Origin: Flectobacillus sp. BAB-3569
GTDB lineage: Bacteria; Bacteroidota; Bacteroidia; Cytophagales; Spirosomataceae
Assembly (NCBI RefSeq): GCF_002270355.1
Contig: NZ_NJFZ01000017.1
Span: 62,001 to 126,000 of the forward strand
Reading direction: 5' to 3'
Length of the DNA: 64,000 nt
Position 1 is the first letter of the stretch. Every line of letters begins with the position of its first letter. Shown piece by piece: positions 1 through 9,768 of this stretch. The notes below the pieces were generated by a model. It worked only from the letters and a program-made list of their open reading frames with translations. It was not told the DNA's origin and did not search any database. The translations under genes were made by a program, and so were the position numbers.

Positions 1-1161
1 GTAGGGAATTCGAGGGAGAAAGCACTTTTTGAGCATAATCAATTATCCAATCATTATTTGGAAATTTCTATTCAAGATAATGGCGTTGGAATGGAAGCCT
101 CAGCGCTTTCTCAGATATTTGACCCTTATTTTCAGGCATCTCATACCGAAACCATGAAATTGGTTGGAACAGGTATTGGATTGTCCTTGGTCAAGCAATT
201 TGTTGAAGCGCATCATGGTGAAATCTTGGTTCAAAGTGAAATCGGAAAAGGAACAACTTTTACCATAAAGCTCCCATACGGTTCTGCGCATTTGAAACCC
301 GAAGAAATCACGCAAAATACACCTAAAGAGCTTACTTGGTTGCAAAATCCTCCTCAAACGCTCCAAAATATTGACACAAACCATGATGCCAGCCATGCAC
401 AAAAAGTACTGATCGTAGAAGACCATCCTGAAGTACGACAATACATCCAAAAACTTTTTGAATCTCATTATCAAACTTTTACCGCCATTGATGGTCAAGA
501 TGGTTTGGAAAAAGCCAACCATTTGATGCCAGACCTCATTATTAGCGATGTCATGATGCCTCATGTCGATGGTTTGGAACTTTGTCGAAAACTAAAACAA
601 AATCCAAAAACTTCCCATATTCCTGTGGTGCTACTGACGGCTCGGTCGGCGGCAGCACATCAAATTGAAGGCTTGGAAAATGGGGCTGATGAATATTTGT
701 CAAAACCTTTTCATCCACAGTTACTACAAACCAAAGTCCAAAATCTCTTACACAATCGCCTGTTGATTCGGGATTATTATCAACGACAAATATTGCTTCA
801 ACCAAGTGCTGTTTCAATTCCTGATGATACCAAAACCTTCTTGGAAAAAGCGATGAAAATCGTGGAAGAAAATTTGAGCAATCAGGATTTTAATGTGCAA
901 GAGTTGGTAAAAGCAATGGCTATGAGTCAATCAGGTTTTTATCGCCAAATAAAATCAATTACGGGCCAGTCTGTGGTAGAATTTATTCGAGATATTCGTT
1001 TAAAACGAGCTGCGCAACTTTTATCCAGCACCGATTTGAGGGTGCAAGAAGTGGCAACCATTGTAGGAATAGAGGATGCCAAATATTTCAGAAAAATGTT
1101 CCAGCAAATTTATCAATACGCACCATCGGAATATGCTAAAATTCACAAGAATGCAAAGTAG
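1..1161 (+). CDS. Hybrid two-component sensor/regulator, C-terminal part (cut by window edge)
   Basis: The frame is open from base 1, so this is the 3' end of a gene that starts upstream. Seen in order: the end of a histidine kinase ATPase domain (G1 box DNGVGM, G2 box GTGIGLSLVKQ), a receiver domain starting at about window residue 134 (KVLIVEDHPEV, phospho-acceptor D183 in SDVMMP, conserved Lys in LSKPF), and a C-terminal AraC-type double helix-turn-helix over roughly the last 95 residues. That order is typical of hybrid two-component systems of Bacteroidota, which sense glycan fragments in the periplasm and activate polysaccharide loci. The sensor propeller and the partner locus lie outside the window, so the ligand cannot be inferred. 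No terminator is visible directly after the stop; repeat-derived DNA follows. Confidence 0.95.
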   Translation, partial: VGNSREKALFEHNQLSNHYLEISIQDNGVGMEASALSQIFDPYFQASHTETMKLVGTGIGLSLVKQFVEAHHGEILVQSEIGKGTTFTIKLPYGSAHLKPEEITQNTPKELTWLQNPPQTLQNIDTNHDASHAQKVLIVEDHPEVRQYIQKLFESHYQTFTAIDGQDGLEKANHLMPDLIISDVMMPHVDGLELCRKLKQNPKTSHIPVVLLTARSAAAHQIEGLENGADEYLSKPFHPQLLQTKVQNLLHNRLLIRDYYQRQILLQPSAVSIPDDTKTFLEKAMKIVEENLSNQDFNVQELVKAMAMSQSGFYRQIKSITGQSVVEFIRDIRLKRAAQLLSSTDLRVQEVATIVGIEDAKYFRKMFQQIYQYAPSEYAKIHKNAK

Positions 1162-1567
1162 AATTTAGATATGAATGTACATTTTATGCGTGGTAGGCTG
1201 TGGGCATAATGCCCTGAGTTAGTAGGCAAAATAGAATTTAATTTTTTGCCTAAGGCATTCAGGTATCGGCCTTCGGCGATGGGCTATGGGAAAATGCATG
1301 TCCGTGGTCGTTAAAAACATTTTAACACTCTTTGTCTTGTGCCTAAAACACAAAACTTAGATCTTTTTTTGCATGATTACTTAAGCTTAAATTTTAATAA
1401 TTTGTCTTTGAAAATAATATAAACATGTGCTTAATGCCAACCGCTTACAGCCTAAAGCCTATTTATTAATTTTTTTAAAAAATACGCTCTTAACGAAATC
1501 CAAATTATATCCAATTTCGTAAGTATGTTATTGGACAATTCCAATAACAACCCATAAAACTTTATAA
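1162..1567. other. 406-bp intergenic stretch with a degenerate interspersed repeat
   Basis: No coding potential is seen. Bases about 1267-1360 match the 139-bp repeat unit found at 21811-22088: a GGCTATGGG/GGCTTTGGG start, then AAAATGCATGTC, GTGGTCGT, CATTTTAACACTCTTTG and TAAAACACAAAACTTA in the same order. Bases near 1437-1460 resemble the GCTTAC/GCCTAA-rich DNA near 36140-36240. The promoter of the following receiver gene must lie in the last part, but no clear TAnnTTTG is seen. Confidence 0.6.
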
Positions 1568-1930
1568 ATGAAAGTATTAATTGCTGAAGACGAACCACTT
1601 CTTCGAAGATTGCTCATTGACAAATTTTCTAGAAACGATTGTACCGTTATTAGTGCCGAAAATGGATTAGATGCCATTGAAAGCTTTGATAATTTACAGC
1701 CTGATGTTGTCATTACTGATTTGAACATGCCGTATGCAGGAGGACAAGAATTGATTCTTCATATTCGAGAATCTAAGTTTGCAGACACTCCTATTCTGGT
1801 GTTATCAGGTACTAGTAATGAGCATACCATCAATGATGTTTTTAGATTAGGCGCCAATGATTTTGTAGAAAAACCATTCAGAATGAATGAGTTACTACTC
1901 CGAGCACAAAGATTGATTCATCTTAACTAA
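1568..1930 (+). CDS. Single-domain response regulator (CheY-like receiver)
   Basis: A 120-residue protein made only of a receiver domain. Seen: acidic pocket E7/D8 (IAEDEP), phospho-acceptor D51 (VVITDLNMP), the switch Ser80 region (LVLSGTS) and conserved Lys102 (VEKPF). There is no output domain, so it probably acts by protein contact or phosphotransfer; the partner kinase is unknown. It is separated from the upstream hybrid kinase by about 400 bp of repeat DNA, so co-transcription is doubtful. A strong intrinsic terminator follows at 1986-2016, so it probably forms a monocistronic unit. The ATG at 1568 is the natural start because MKVLIAEDE begins the first beta strand. Confidence 0.93.
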   Translation: MKVLIAEDEPLLRRLLIDKFSRNDCTVISAENGLDAIESFDNLQPDVVITDLNMPYAGGQELILHIRESKFADTPILVLSGTSNEHTINDVFRLGANDFVEKPFRMNELLLRAQRLIHLN

Positions 1931-1985
1931 TGAGTCTCAACAATCTAAGTTAAAACCGTCCTTACATATTACTGCATTAAATAGG

Positions 1986-2020
1986 AACCCAAGCCGAAAT
2001 CAATCGGCTTGGGTTTCGCT
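1986..2020 (+). terminator. Rho-independent terminator after the receiver gene
   Basis: A perfect 12-bp stem (AACCCAAGCCGA at 1986-1997, TCGGCTTGGGTT at 2004-2015) with a 6-nt loop, followed by a T-rich tail. It lies 55 bp after the receiver stop. Confidence 0.9.
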
Positions 2021-2249
2021 TTTTAGTATAACTTTATTTTATGAGAGATCCTTTAAAGTTCACAGTTTGAAGACTCACTGTACAGTGATTCCATTTAACG
2101 GGTGAATTTATTCATCTGTAACGAATATATTGAAACAGCCTCTATATTTGTAGCCATTTAAGCATGAGTATGTAGTAATATTGCTAATTATATTTCTAGC
2201 TAAATACTCTTATCTGTACCAAAATCAATTCCCCTTCAACCAATTTTTT

Positions 2250-4220
2250 ATGAAAAAAATTACCCTATTCATTCTATTCTTGTGGACTATTGGCAATTAC
2301 TCTGTTTCTGCAAAAATCACTAAAATTGAAATTCTCAAACAAGAATCGTATCAAAACGGTCGCGTATTTGGCAACGTAGGTGCTTTTGTGAGAATTACAG
2401 GTTTGGCTTATGGTGAAGTAAATCCTTTTGAGGCGCACAACAAAATCATTCAAGACATCACGCTTGCCCCTCGCAACAGCCGTGGAATGGTGGAATATGT
2501 CACTGAGTTTGTAATGTTGAAACCCGTAGACATGAGCAAATCTAATGGTTTACTCTTTTACAATGTTCCTAACCGAGGCAATGCGTATGGACCCGACACC
2601 ACTCTTATGAAGCGCGGCTATGTGTTCCTTTGGGGAGGCTGGCAAGGAGATTTGTATGGCGACAATAAGCTCAAAATTAAAGTTCCCGTGGCAACTCAAA
2701 ACGGCAAAACAATTATGGGCAGACTTCATACTGAATTTGTGGTGAATGATCCTACGCCAACTGTTCCTTTGAGTGGCACAACTTTTACAGGACAATTCCA
2801 TCAGCCTTATGAAACTGCCAGTTTAGATCCTAAGACAGCAAGATTAACCAGAAAATTTAACCCATTAGATGAGCCAATCGAAATTCCATCGACAGAATGG
2901 TCATTTAGTGATTGTAGCAAAGGCGACTGTGTGCCCAGCACAACCCAACTTTCTTTGAAGGGAGGCTTTGACCCAAATTATATTTACGAATTTCAATATA
3001 CTGCTAAAAATCCCTTAGTATTAGGCTTGGGATTAGCAGCTACGAGAGATATTGTCGATTTTTGTCGATACGATAAAAGTGTACAAAACCCATTGGCAGG
3101 ATATGTCAAAAAATCTGTTGCCATTGGAGTTTCACAATGTGGTAACTTTTTGAGAACATTTCTTCATTTGGGATTTAATGCCAGCGAAAAAAACCAGATT
3201 ATTTTTGATGGACTCAACGTTCATGTGGCTACTCGTAAAACTTCGGTAAACATCCGTTTTGGTCGCCCAGGAGGTGCAGGTTTACAACATGAAGAAATCC
3301 TATTTGCTGGCAATGAAGCCCCATTTACATGGAATATCACGACCGACCCGCTTTCGGGCACCACGGGCGGAATCCTTGAAAACTGTGCAAAACAAGGCTT
3401 TTTACCCAAAATTATGCACACCCTGAGTTCCACAGAATATTGGCAAATGCGTATGTCTTTACGTACCACAGATGTATATGGTAAAACAGATTTGGAAATT
3501 CCTAAAAATGTAAGAATCTATCATTTTGCCAGCACACAGCATGGCCCTGCCCCGAACGAAAACATCAATAAGATCACTGGGCAGTCTAACAATACTAACT
3601 CTTTCAATGATTCATGGAGAGCATTGCATGTGGCACTCGAACAATGGGTGATGGAAGGCAAAAACCCACCAGCAAGCCAATATCCAAAAGTGGCAGACAA
3701 GACGCTTGCTAAAAGTACCGAAATCGGTTGGCAAACGCTACCCAATATCCCATTCAAAGGATTGGTAGATGGTTATACAGTGAGAGATTTTGGTAAAGAA
3801 TTTCAAGCAAAATGGATGACAGGCATTGTACACGAACCAGCCAAACTCATCAAAGATAAGGTTTATACGGTTTTGGTACCTGCGGTAGATCAAGACAACA
3901 ATGAAATTGGTGGCTTACATACCCTAACAAGACGTGTTCCACTTGGCACTTACACAGGCTGGGCACTCAGAATCAAAGGCTATGGAGAAGGGAATTTAGC
4001 TCCATTAGACGGCTATTTTCTGCCATTTGCCAAAACTAAAGCTGAAAGATTGGTCAAAAATGACCCTCGTCTATCACTAGAAGAAAGATATGGTAACTTG
4101 GAACACTATGTTTCATTAGTCAAAAAAGCAGCCGAAGAAATGGTAAAAGAAGGTCTAATTCTCCCAGAAGACGCAGAGCGAGAAATTAAGAAGGCAGAGA
4201 ATAATAGTTTGTTTGATTAA
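2250..4220 (+). CDS. Exported alpha/beta hydrolase domain protein (Abhydrolase_10-like)
   Basis: 656 residues from the ATG at 2250. That start is chosen over the upstream in-frame codon at 2181 because it opens a clean signal peptide (MKKITLFILFLWTIG...VSA). The body matches large secreted alpha/beta hydrolase domain proteins of unknown substrate: an early GRVFGNVGAF segment, a NVPNRGN motif, and a nucleophile elbow GVSQCG (Gly-x-Ser-x-Cys-Gly, replacing the usual GxSxGG). The C-terminal helix is charged. Family members are annotated only as putative esterases or hydrolases; nothing in the neighbourhood gives a substrate. It is convergent with the ClC gene, with a shared terminator hairpin at 4233-4264. 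Confidence 0.85.
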   Translation: MKKITLFILFLWTIGNYSVSAKITKIEILKQESYQNGRVFGNVGAFVRITGLAYGEVNPFEAHNKIIQDITLAPRNSRGMVEYVTEFVMLKPVDMSKSNGLLFYNVPNRGNAYGPDTTLMKRGYVFLWGGWQGDLYGDNKLKIKVPVATQNGKTIMGRLHTEFVVNDPTPTVPLSGTTFTGQFHQPYETASLDPKTARLTRKFNPLDEPIEIPSTEWSFSDCSKGDCVPSTTQLSLKGGFDPNYIYEFQYTAKNPLVLGLGLAATRDIVDFCRYDKSVQNPLAGYVKKSVAIGVSQCGNFLRTFLHLGFNASEKNQIIFDGLNVHVATRKTSVNIRFGRPGGAGLQHEEILFAGNEAPFTWNITTDPLSGTTGGILENCAKQGFLPKIMHTLSSTEYWQMRMSLRTTDVYGKTDLEIPKNVRIYHFASTQHGPAPNENINKITGQSNNTNSFNDSWRALHVALEQWVMEGKNPPASQYPKVADKTLAKSTEIGWQTLPNIPFKGLVDGYTVRDFGKEFQAKWMTGIVHEPAKLIKDKVYTVLVPAVDQDNNEIGGLHTLTRRVPLGTYTGWALRIKGYGEGNLAPLDGYFLPFAKTKAERLVKNDPRLSLEERYGNLEHYVSLVKKAAEEMVKEGLILPEDAEREIKKAENNSLFD

Positions 4221-4232
4221 TCAAATAAAAAA

Positions 4233-4270
4233 CCACAACCCTTGGTTAAACTTTTGGGTTGTGGGTTAAT
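4233..4270. terminator. Shared hairpin terminator between convergent genes
   Basis: A 9-bp stem CCACAACCC (4233-4241) with GGGTTGTGG (4256-4264). The plus side is followed by TTAATTT and the minus side by a T-rich run, so it can serve both the hydrolase and the chloride channel gene. Confidence 0.7.
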
Positions 4271-4302
4271 TTAGGTTATCTCAGCCAAAAACTTGTCTCC
4301 TA

Positions 4303-5711
4303 TTACGTTTTCTCAACTTCTATCTTCTCTTCCACATCTTTTAAATACAAGTCCTTTAGTTGGTCGTAAAACGAGTGTGACGAAACGAAATTCGCAATTA
4401 CGTTGGCGATAAAGCCTCCTATCAATAAAAAGAAAATGATAGAATGTCGATCTGTCATTTCAAAAATAATGATTGCACTGGTGAATGGCGCACGCGTTAC
4501 ACCTGTCAAAAATGCCGTCATCCCAATCAGAATGAGTAAATTGGCATTGCCACCTGTAAGATGCAATAGCTGTGAAACATACGCACCGACGGTAGCTCCT
4601 GCACTTAAGGACGGTGCAAAAACGCCTCCTGCTCCTCCAAATCCGAAAGAAGTCATCAGTCCTACAATTCGTACTAAAGGTAAATACCATTCCACAGATT
4701 TATAGTTGGTAAATAATACCCGCTCCATGATTTCTTTGCCAGAGCCCATTGCCTCGAAGCCTAGAAAGTAAATCGTTGTCGCAACCCATAATCCACACAA
4801 AACAATGGCAAAAACTTTTTTAGGAATGGAAGAAATTCTACCAAAAAACTGCATGAACTTCAAGAGCAAAACACACATTTTACTCCCTAAATAACCTGCA
4901 ACAATTCCTACTGCTATTATTCCCACTATTACTGTCAAACCATCAAATCCTGTTTTGGGAGTACCTAAGTACAAATATGAACCTCCTAATCCTTGAGCTG
5001 TGAGACCCGCAGTAATTACTGTAATAAAAAGAGGCGTTTTATAATATCTGATATGAAATTTTGAGAGTTCTTCTATCGCAAAAATCACTCCGCCTAAGGG
5101 TGTATTAAATGCCGAAGCAAGCCCTGAAGCAGCGCCAGCAATCAACATGTTTTTCTCCGAAATATTAATCCACCATTTGGGTAAGGCTCTTTTTATTTCT
5201 AGAAATATTGAACTCCCTATTTGGATAGTTGGTCCTTCTCGCCCAACAATTCCTCCTCCAAGCACCTTGATTGCACTTGAAAATATTTTCACCAAATCAC
5301 CTTAAACCCTAGAAAATAGCGAATCATTGACTTTTCTTCTGGCTTTTCTAATTCCAATGCAGCCATCACTTGCGGAATTCCACTGCCTTTGGTATAGGGC
5401 GCAAAATGCTGAGCAATCCACCAAGAAAGAACAAATGAAAGCGGTGTAACCAAAAATACACTGAGCGGCGAATACTCAAAAAGTTGAATAGACCAATGTT
5501 CAGCGATACTAAAAATACGGCTATACAGAAAAGCTACCGCACCCGTAATTAGCGCTCCAATCAGATAAGGAATAATTTGGAAAGTTTGTTTTCTAAGGGA
5601 TTTATTGGTAGATAAAGTGCGCAGATATAGTTCCTTAACATAATTCCAAAACACCTTCCCAAGGGGATGTCTTTTGATTTTTACAATATTTCTTTTCCTT
5701 GAAAAATTCAA
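4303..5711 (-). pseudogene. ClC-type chloride channel/transporter, interrupted by a one-base frameshift
   Basis: Two abutting minus-strand frames together make one ClC protein of about 470 residues. The upstream piece (5711 to 5289) has the first membrane helices and the selectivity-filter motif GSGIPQV, then stops just after GFKVIW. The downstream piece (from 5295) starts VKIFSSAIKVLGGG and carries GREGPTIQIG (with the gating glutamate) and GVFAPSLSAGA. Adding a single T to the ATTTGG run (plus-strand A-run 5293-5295) would restore one continuous frame, FKVILVKIFSSA. So either the gene is freshly inactivated or the sequence has an indel. No C-terminal CBS domains are present. The start is a TTG at 5711; no in-frame ATG is seen before the stop upstream, which is unusual. 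Confidence 0.85.
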
Positions 5712-5814
5712 TTTTACAATTGTTTTAATGAGTATCTTTTTGATAGGTTAGATACAAAAATAGGATATTGATTTGTCGGAATTTATTAGAATTTCATTAG
5801 TAATCAGCTTACAT

Positions 5815-5882
5815 AAAAATAAAGTGCTTTAAAAACCTCATACCATGTTATTGTATCAGGATTTTTAAAGCACTTTATTTTT
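5815..5882 (-). terminator. Long perfect stem terminator after DUF952 gene
   Basis: A perfect 21-bp inverted repeat: 5815-5835 pairs with 5862-5882 around a 26-nt loop. The core AAAGTGCTTT / AAAGCACTTT is flanked by A and T runs, which give a U tract in both directions. It sits after the minus-strand DUF952 gene and before the chloride channel gene. Confidence 0.85.
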
Positions 5883-5900
5883 ATTAGAAAATTACAAGTC

Positions 5901-6224
5901 TTATCTTTTCCAAATACCATCTGTATCTGGCTGGATTACCTCCACCTGAGTCACTGCACTCATATTTAATTTACCATAAAGATGCGGAAATACACCATGA
6001 TCACCAGCTGATTCAAATTTTAATTCAGCTTCTAATAAATCTTGGTTGATATGTAGTAAAATCAAGCGAGGAACTCCCACAAAAAAGCGATTTAGCGTAC
6101 CTTCTACCTGTTCAGGGGTAGAAAAATGAATAAAAGTTTCTTGCGCTAATGTTTCGGATTCGTAATGGGATAATCCCTCAAACTTAGCCCACCATTCTGG
6201 CGTAACAATATGATGAAGTAACAT
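5901..6224 (-). CDS. DUF952 family protein
   Basis: 107 residues, the usual length for this family. It begins MLLHHIVTPEWW and contains the family-typical FIHFSTPEQVEGTLNRFF, a LILLHINQDLL strand, and GVFPHLYGKLN near the C-terminus. DUF952 proteins are small cytoplasmic folds of unknown biochemical function, distantly related to ADP-ribosyltransferase-like folds; no activity can be claimed here. It is probably monocistronic: a strong terminator follows at 5815-5882, and the upstream neighbour (GH2-GH53) ends 38 bp away on the same strand. Confidence 0.88.
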   Translation of the reverse strand: MLLHHIVTPEWWAKFEGLSHYESETLAQETFIHFSTPEQVEGTLNRFFVGVPRLILLHINQDLLEAELKFESAGDHGVFPHLYGKLNMSAVTQVEVIQPDTDGIWKR

Positions 6225-6262
6225 AATTGGTTGTTTTAAGATTTGGGTGCAAAGTTAAATCA

Positions 6263-9200
6263 TTACTTCAATAAAAATTGCTTACTTATTTCATCATACG
6301 TAGCCAAATGGTAATTGGCTTTTCCATCTTTTTCAAAGATAGCCTCCCAAGTATTGAGCGGTTCCCAAATACAAGTTCCTTTGCCTTTGCCATTCGGTAA
6401 ATTAAAAGCCACTTGATTGACTTCATTTTTCATTTGTGAGTATTCTACCACGATAACATCTTTGTTGTATCGCTCAATCAGGTTACTGAGATTGTCTCGC
6501 AAATCCTCAATGGTACCATGCCATTTTGGATAATAAGATTCCCCAATCACATCAAAATGAACGCCACGTGCCAGCATATTATCAATAAACTGAACCGATT
6601 CATGATTTTGTCCGCCCAAAGCTACATGTAACATCATGATAGTTTGTGGAGCCACCGCCTTCACCGCCGCAGTACCTGCATTGATGAGTTGTGCCAATTG
6701 GTCAGTATTCGAAAAACTACCTTCTGGCCAAACTAATCCATGATTGATTTCATTGCCTACTTGTACCATATCGGGCAAAGTTCCCTGTGCCTTCAAGGCT
6801 TGCATCACCTCATACGTGTAATCATATAAAGATTTTTTGAGGTCTGAAAATTTCTTCCCTTCCCACGCCAAAGGCTTAAACTGCTTGCCAGGGTCAGCCC
6901 AATAATCTGAATAATGAAAATCCAATAATACTTTCATCCCAAGTGCTTTGGCACGTTTGACCATTTCTTTGGTATGAGCCAAATCACAAAACCCTGTTGT
7001 TGGTGAATAGCCTTTTGGCTGGGCAGGATTATGGAAAATTCTCAAACGAACATAATTAAAACCATGATCTTTCAAGATTTGGATGGCATCTTTCTCAACA
7101 CCCTTGTCGGAAAATTTGATATTTTTTGCTTCTAATTCTGGTAAAAAAGAAATATCCGCTCCGAGCATTTTATCAATCGCTGCTGATTTTTTGGCTTCTG
7201 GTTTAAGTTGGTACGTTGGGTCGATACTTACTTGTGCTATTTTTTCGGGAGAAACGGTCAAAATATCTGTTCCACCAGCATATAAGCCTGTTGCCGATGC
7301 CTCAAACTGAATCATACTTGGATTTTCACCCATTTGGACAATTACCTGACATTTTCCATTAAATAAACTACGTTGCCACATTCCCTCAGAACATTGGTCT
7401 GGCTCATGACTACTTGGGTCGCCATTACCCACACCGATGATTTTTGCATCGCCTTTGAGCTTAAACTTTATCAAATTATCGGCATTAGGCACTTCACGAC
7501 CTTCTTTGTCTATTACCGAAATATTGATAATGCTTACATCTTTTCCATCAGCAATAGCCGTGGTTTTGTATGGCGTAACCACTACTTCGTAAGGCAAACC
7601 TGTAGTTTCTACTTTCGCTGTAATCTTTCTACCTTTTTTCCAACCTACGGCTTCCAATTTCCCAGCAGCATAATTCACAGACCAGTTCAAATGCCCATTG
7701 CGTGGCATCACCTTTTTACCTAAAGATTTTTCATTCAAGAATAGTTCTACCTCATCGGCATTGCTATTAACCCAAACATCAATCGGTTGACCTTCTTTTC
7801 CTTGCCAGTTCCAATGCGGTGCTATGTGCAACACGTCTTTGTCTGTCCACCAACTTTGATAGTAATAATAGAGATTTTTCGGAAAACCACAGACATCCAT
7901 CATCCCAAAATGCGAGTTGACATTTGGCCAGCGATATGGCGTTGGCTCGCCACGATAATCAAACCCTGTCCAAATAAAACCGCCTAACCAAAAGTCATTG
8001 TTGGCAGCCAACTTCCACCATTCTTCGGCTTTACTAGCCCACCAAGGTGCTGTAATATCTTGGTCGGGAACGTATCCTCTGATGGTATCTTTTTCATAAA
8101 TCCCTCTTGTGGTAACGGTACTTCCCATTTCAGTACCGATAATCGGCTGAGTTGGATGGTCTTTGTGATAATCTTCCACCGCAAACTGACGGTAGTTGAA
8201 ACCACGCACAGGAATCACTTCATTTACGCCTGCAAAATGATTGGCTAAGTCTGCGGCATACGTTGAAGTGCGGGTAGGGTCTAGTTGCTTTTGTTTGGCT
8301 AATAAAGTCAAAGCAATTCTTTTTCCAACCGTATTTTTCTGAATCCATCCCTCCTCGTTACCAATGCTCCACAAAAATACAGAAGCATGATTTCTATCTC
8401 TTTTTATCAGTCTTTCAAACTGATTCATATATTCTGTTCCACTATTCAATAATCGTTGTTCGTCCAACAACAACATTCCCAAACTATCACAAGCCTCTAT
8501 CAATTCGGGAGTTGGCGCATGGTGACTCGCACGATAGGCATTTGAGCCCATATTTTTCAGTAAACCGATTCGGTAATATTGCAAATAATCTGGCATAGCA
8601 CTACCTACTCCCGCATGGTCTTGGTGATTGTTGGTTCCCAAGATTTCCACATGTTTCCCATTCACAAATACGCCGTTCGGTTTGATATCAATAGTACGAA
8701 TACCAAATCTAAACTGTTGTTGGTCAACTACTTTACCTTGTGATTTCAATTCAACTTTAATCTTGTACAAATATGGGTCTTCTAACGACCAAAGACGAGG
8801 ATTAACGGTACTGATAGCTTGAATAGCGGTCTTTTCTTCTTGAGCTTTTAAGGTAAATGCTTGCTCAGGAGACTTGGCAACCACTTTTCCGTTTCTATCC
8901 AACAAATAACTTGTAATAGTCAGGTTGTCAGACTTATAATCTTCATTTTTGAAAGTCGTCTCTACCTTTATATTGGCTTTATTGCCTGTTATCTCAGAGT
9001 AAGCAAAAATACCATCTTCCTGAATATGAGCATTTTGATAGCGGTTTAGCCATACATGACGATAAATACCTGCACCTTCATAGAACCAACCTTCGTATTG
9101 CGAAGCGTCTACACGGACTACTATAACATTGTCTTTATGAAAATTCAAAAAATCGGTAATGTCATACGAAGCGCCCAAATAACCACTTTTGTTATTTCCT

Positions 9201-9679
9201 AGATAAAAGCCATTAATCCAAACATTGGCATCACGATAAATGCCATCAAATTGAATAGAATAGCGACTTCCCGAATCGGCTGGCGTCAAACTAAAATGCT
9301 TGCGATACCAACCAATGGAAGTTTCAGGGAATTGACCACCAACAGGCTTAAATCCATGTGACTCTACATGCGCATCTTCGGATTTGACAAATGGCAAGGC
9401 TACCACCCAGTCATGAGGTAAATTGAGTTTCGTCCATGAAGAATCTACAAACTTCGGGTCGATAGCGGTATTCACAGCCGAACCTGATTTATAAAAAAGG
9501 TTGGTTAAACCATAATTAAAATCTTTATCAGGATTAGAAAAATGTCCCAAATGAAAACGCCAATCCTTATCAAAATTGGTTTTTGTTCTTGAGTTTTGGG
9601 ATAAAGTAGGTTTCTGTATCAAAGTGACAATCGCCAATGCCAAAGTCAGTTTGAATAGATAAGTTTTTAGTTTTTGCAT
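6263..9679 (-). CDS. Bifunctional GH2 beta-galactosidase / GH53 endo-beta-1,4-galactanase fusion
   Basis: 1138 residues from the ATG at 9679; the frame opens earlier but this ATG starts the signal peptide (MQKLKTYLFKLTLALAIVTL). Residues about 30-800 are a GH2 enzyme: jelly-roll sugar-binding domain (NLPHDWVV, GWYRKHF), immunoglobulin-like domain, and a TIM barrel with acid/base E442 (WSIGNEEGW) and nucleophile E517 (IIGTEMGS). After a DUF4982/Big-like linker, residues about 805-1138 form a complete GH53 barrel (GADISFLPELEAK, DFHYSDYWADPGKQ) with acid/base E977 (QVGNEINHG) and nucleophile E1079 (VIVVEYSQM). GH53 cuts beta-1,4-galactan internally and GH2 removes terminal galactose, so one chain could do both steps. 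It is the last gene of the galactan locus, 89 bp after the single GH53 gene. Such a fusion is unusual; GH2 and GH53 are normally separate. Confidence 0.93.
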   Translation of the reverse strand: MQKLKTYLFKLTLALAIVTLIQKPTLSQNSRTKTNFDKDWRFHLGHFSNPDKDFNYGLTNLFYKSGSAVNTAIDPKFVDSSWTKLNLPHDWVVALPFVKSEDAHVESHGFKPVGGQFPETSIGWYRKHFSLTPADSGSRYSIQFDGIYRDANVWINGFYLGNNKSGYLGASYDITDFLNFHKDNVIVVRVDASQYEGWFYEGAGIYRHVWLNRYQNAHIQEDGIFAYSEITGNKANIKVETTFKNEDYKSDNLTITSYLLDRNGKVVAKSPEQAFTLKAQEEKTAIQAISTVNPRLWSLEDPYLYKIKVELKSQGKVVDQQQFRFGIRTIDIKPNGVFVNGKHVEILGTNNHQDHAGVGSAMPDYLQYYRIGLLKNMGSNAYRASHHAPTPELIEACDSLGMLLLDEQRLLNSGTEYMNQFERLIKRDRNHASVFLWSIGNEEGWIQKNTVGKRIALTLLAKQKQLDPTRTSTYAADLANHFAGVNEVIPVRGFNYRQFAVEDYHKDHPTQPIIGTEMGSTVTTRGIYEKDTIRGYVPDQDITAPWWASKAEEWWKLAANNDFWLGGFIWTGFDYRGEPTPYRWPNVNSHFGMMDVCGFPKNLYYYYQSWWTDKDVLHIAPHWNWQGKEGQPIDVWVNSNADEVELFLNEKSLGKKVMPRNGHLNWSVNYAAGKLEAVGWKKGRKITAKVETTGLPYEVVVTPYKTTAIADGKDVSIINISVIDKEGREVPNADNLIKFKLKGDAKIIGVGNGDPSSHEPDQCSEGMWQRSLFNGKCQVIVQMGENPSMIQFEASATGLYAGGTDILTVSPEKIAQVSIDPTYQLKPEAKKSAAIDKMLGADISFLPELEAKNIKFSDKGVEKDAIQILKDHGFNYVRLRIFHNPAQPKGYSPTTGFCDLAHTKEMVKRAKALGMKVLLDFHYSDYWADPGKQFKPLAWEGKKFSDLKKSLYDYTYEVMQALKAQGTLPDMVQVGNEINHGLVWPEGSFSNTDQLAQLINAGTAAVKAVAPQTIMMLHVALGGQNHESVQFIDNMLARGVHFDVIGESYYPKWHGTIEDLRDNLSNLIERYNKDVIVVEYSQMKNEVNQVAFNLPNGKGKGTCIWEPLNTWEAIFEKDGKANYHLATYDEISKQFLLK

Positions 9680-9768
9680 AAAATAGTTTAATAAAAATGA
9701 GAAATGCGGATATATATCTATACGCATTTCCAAATTTTCAAATCCTCAAATTTTCAAATCTATTGCAT

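Noticed and set aside
7373-9049. Several plus-strand frames antisense to the GH2-GH53 gene
   Set aside because: They mirror the codon structure of a long well-supported gene; none has a domain or signal of its own.
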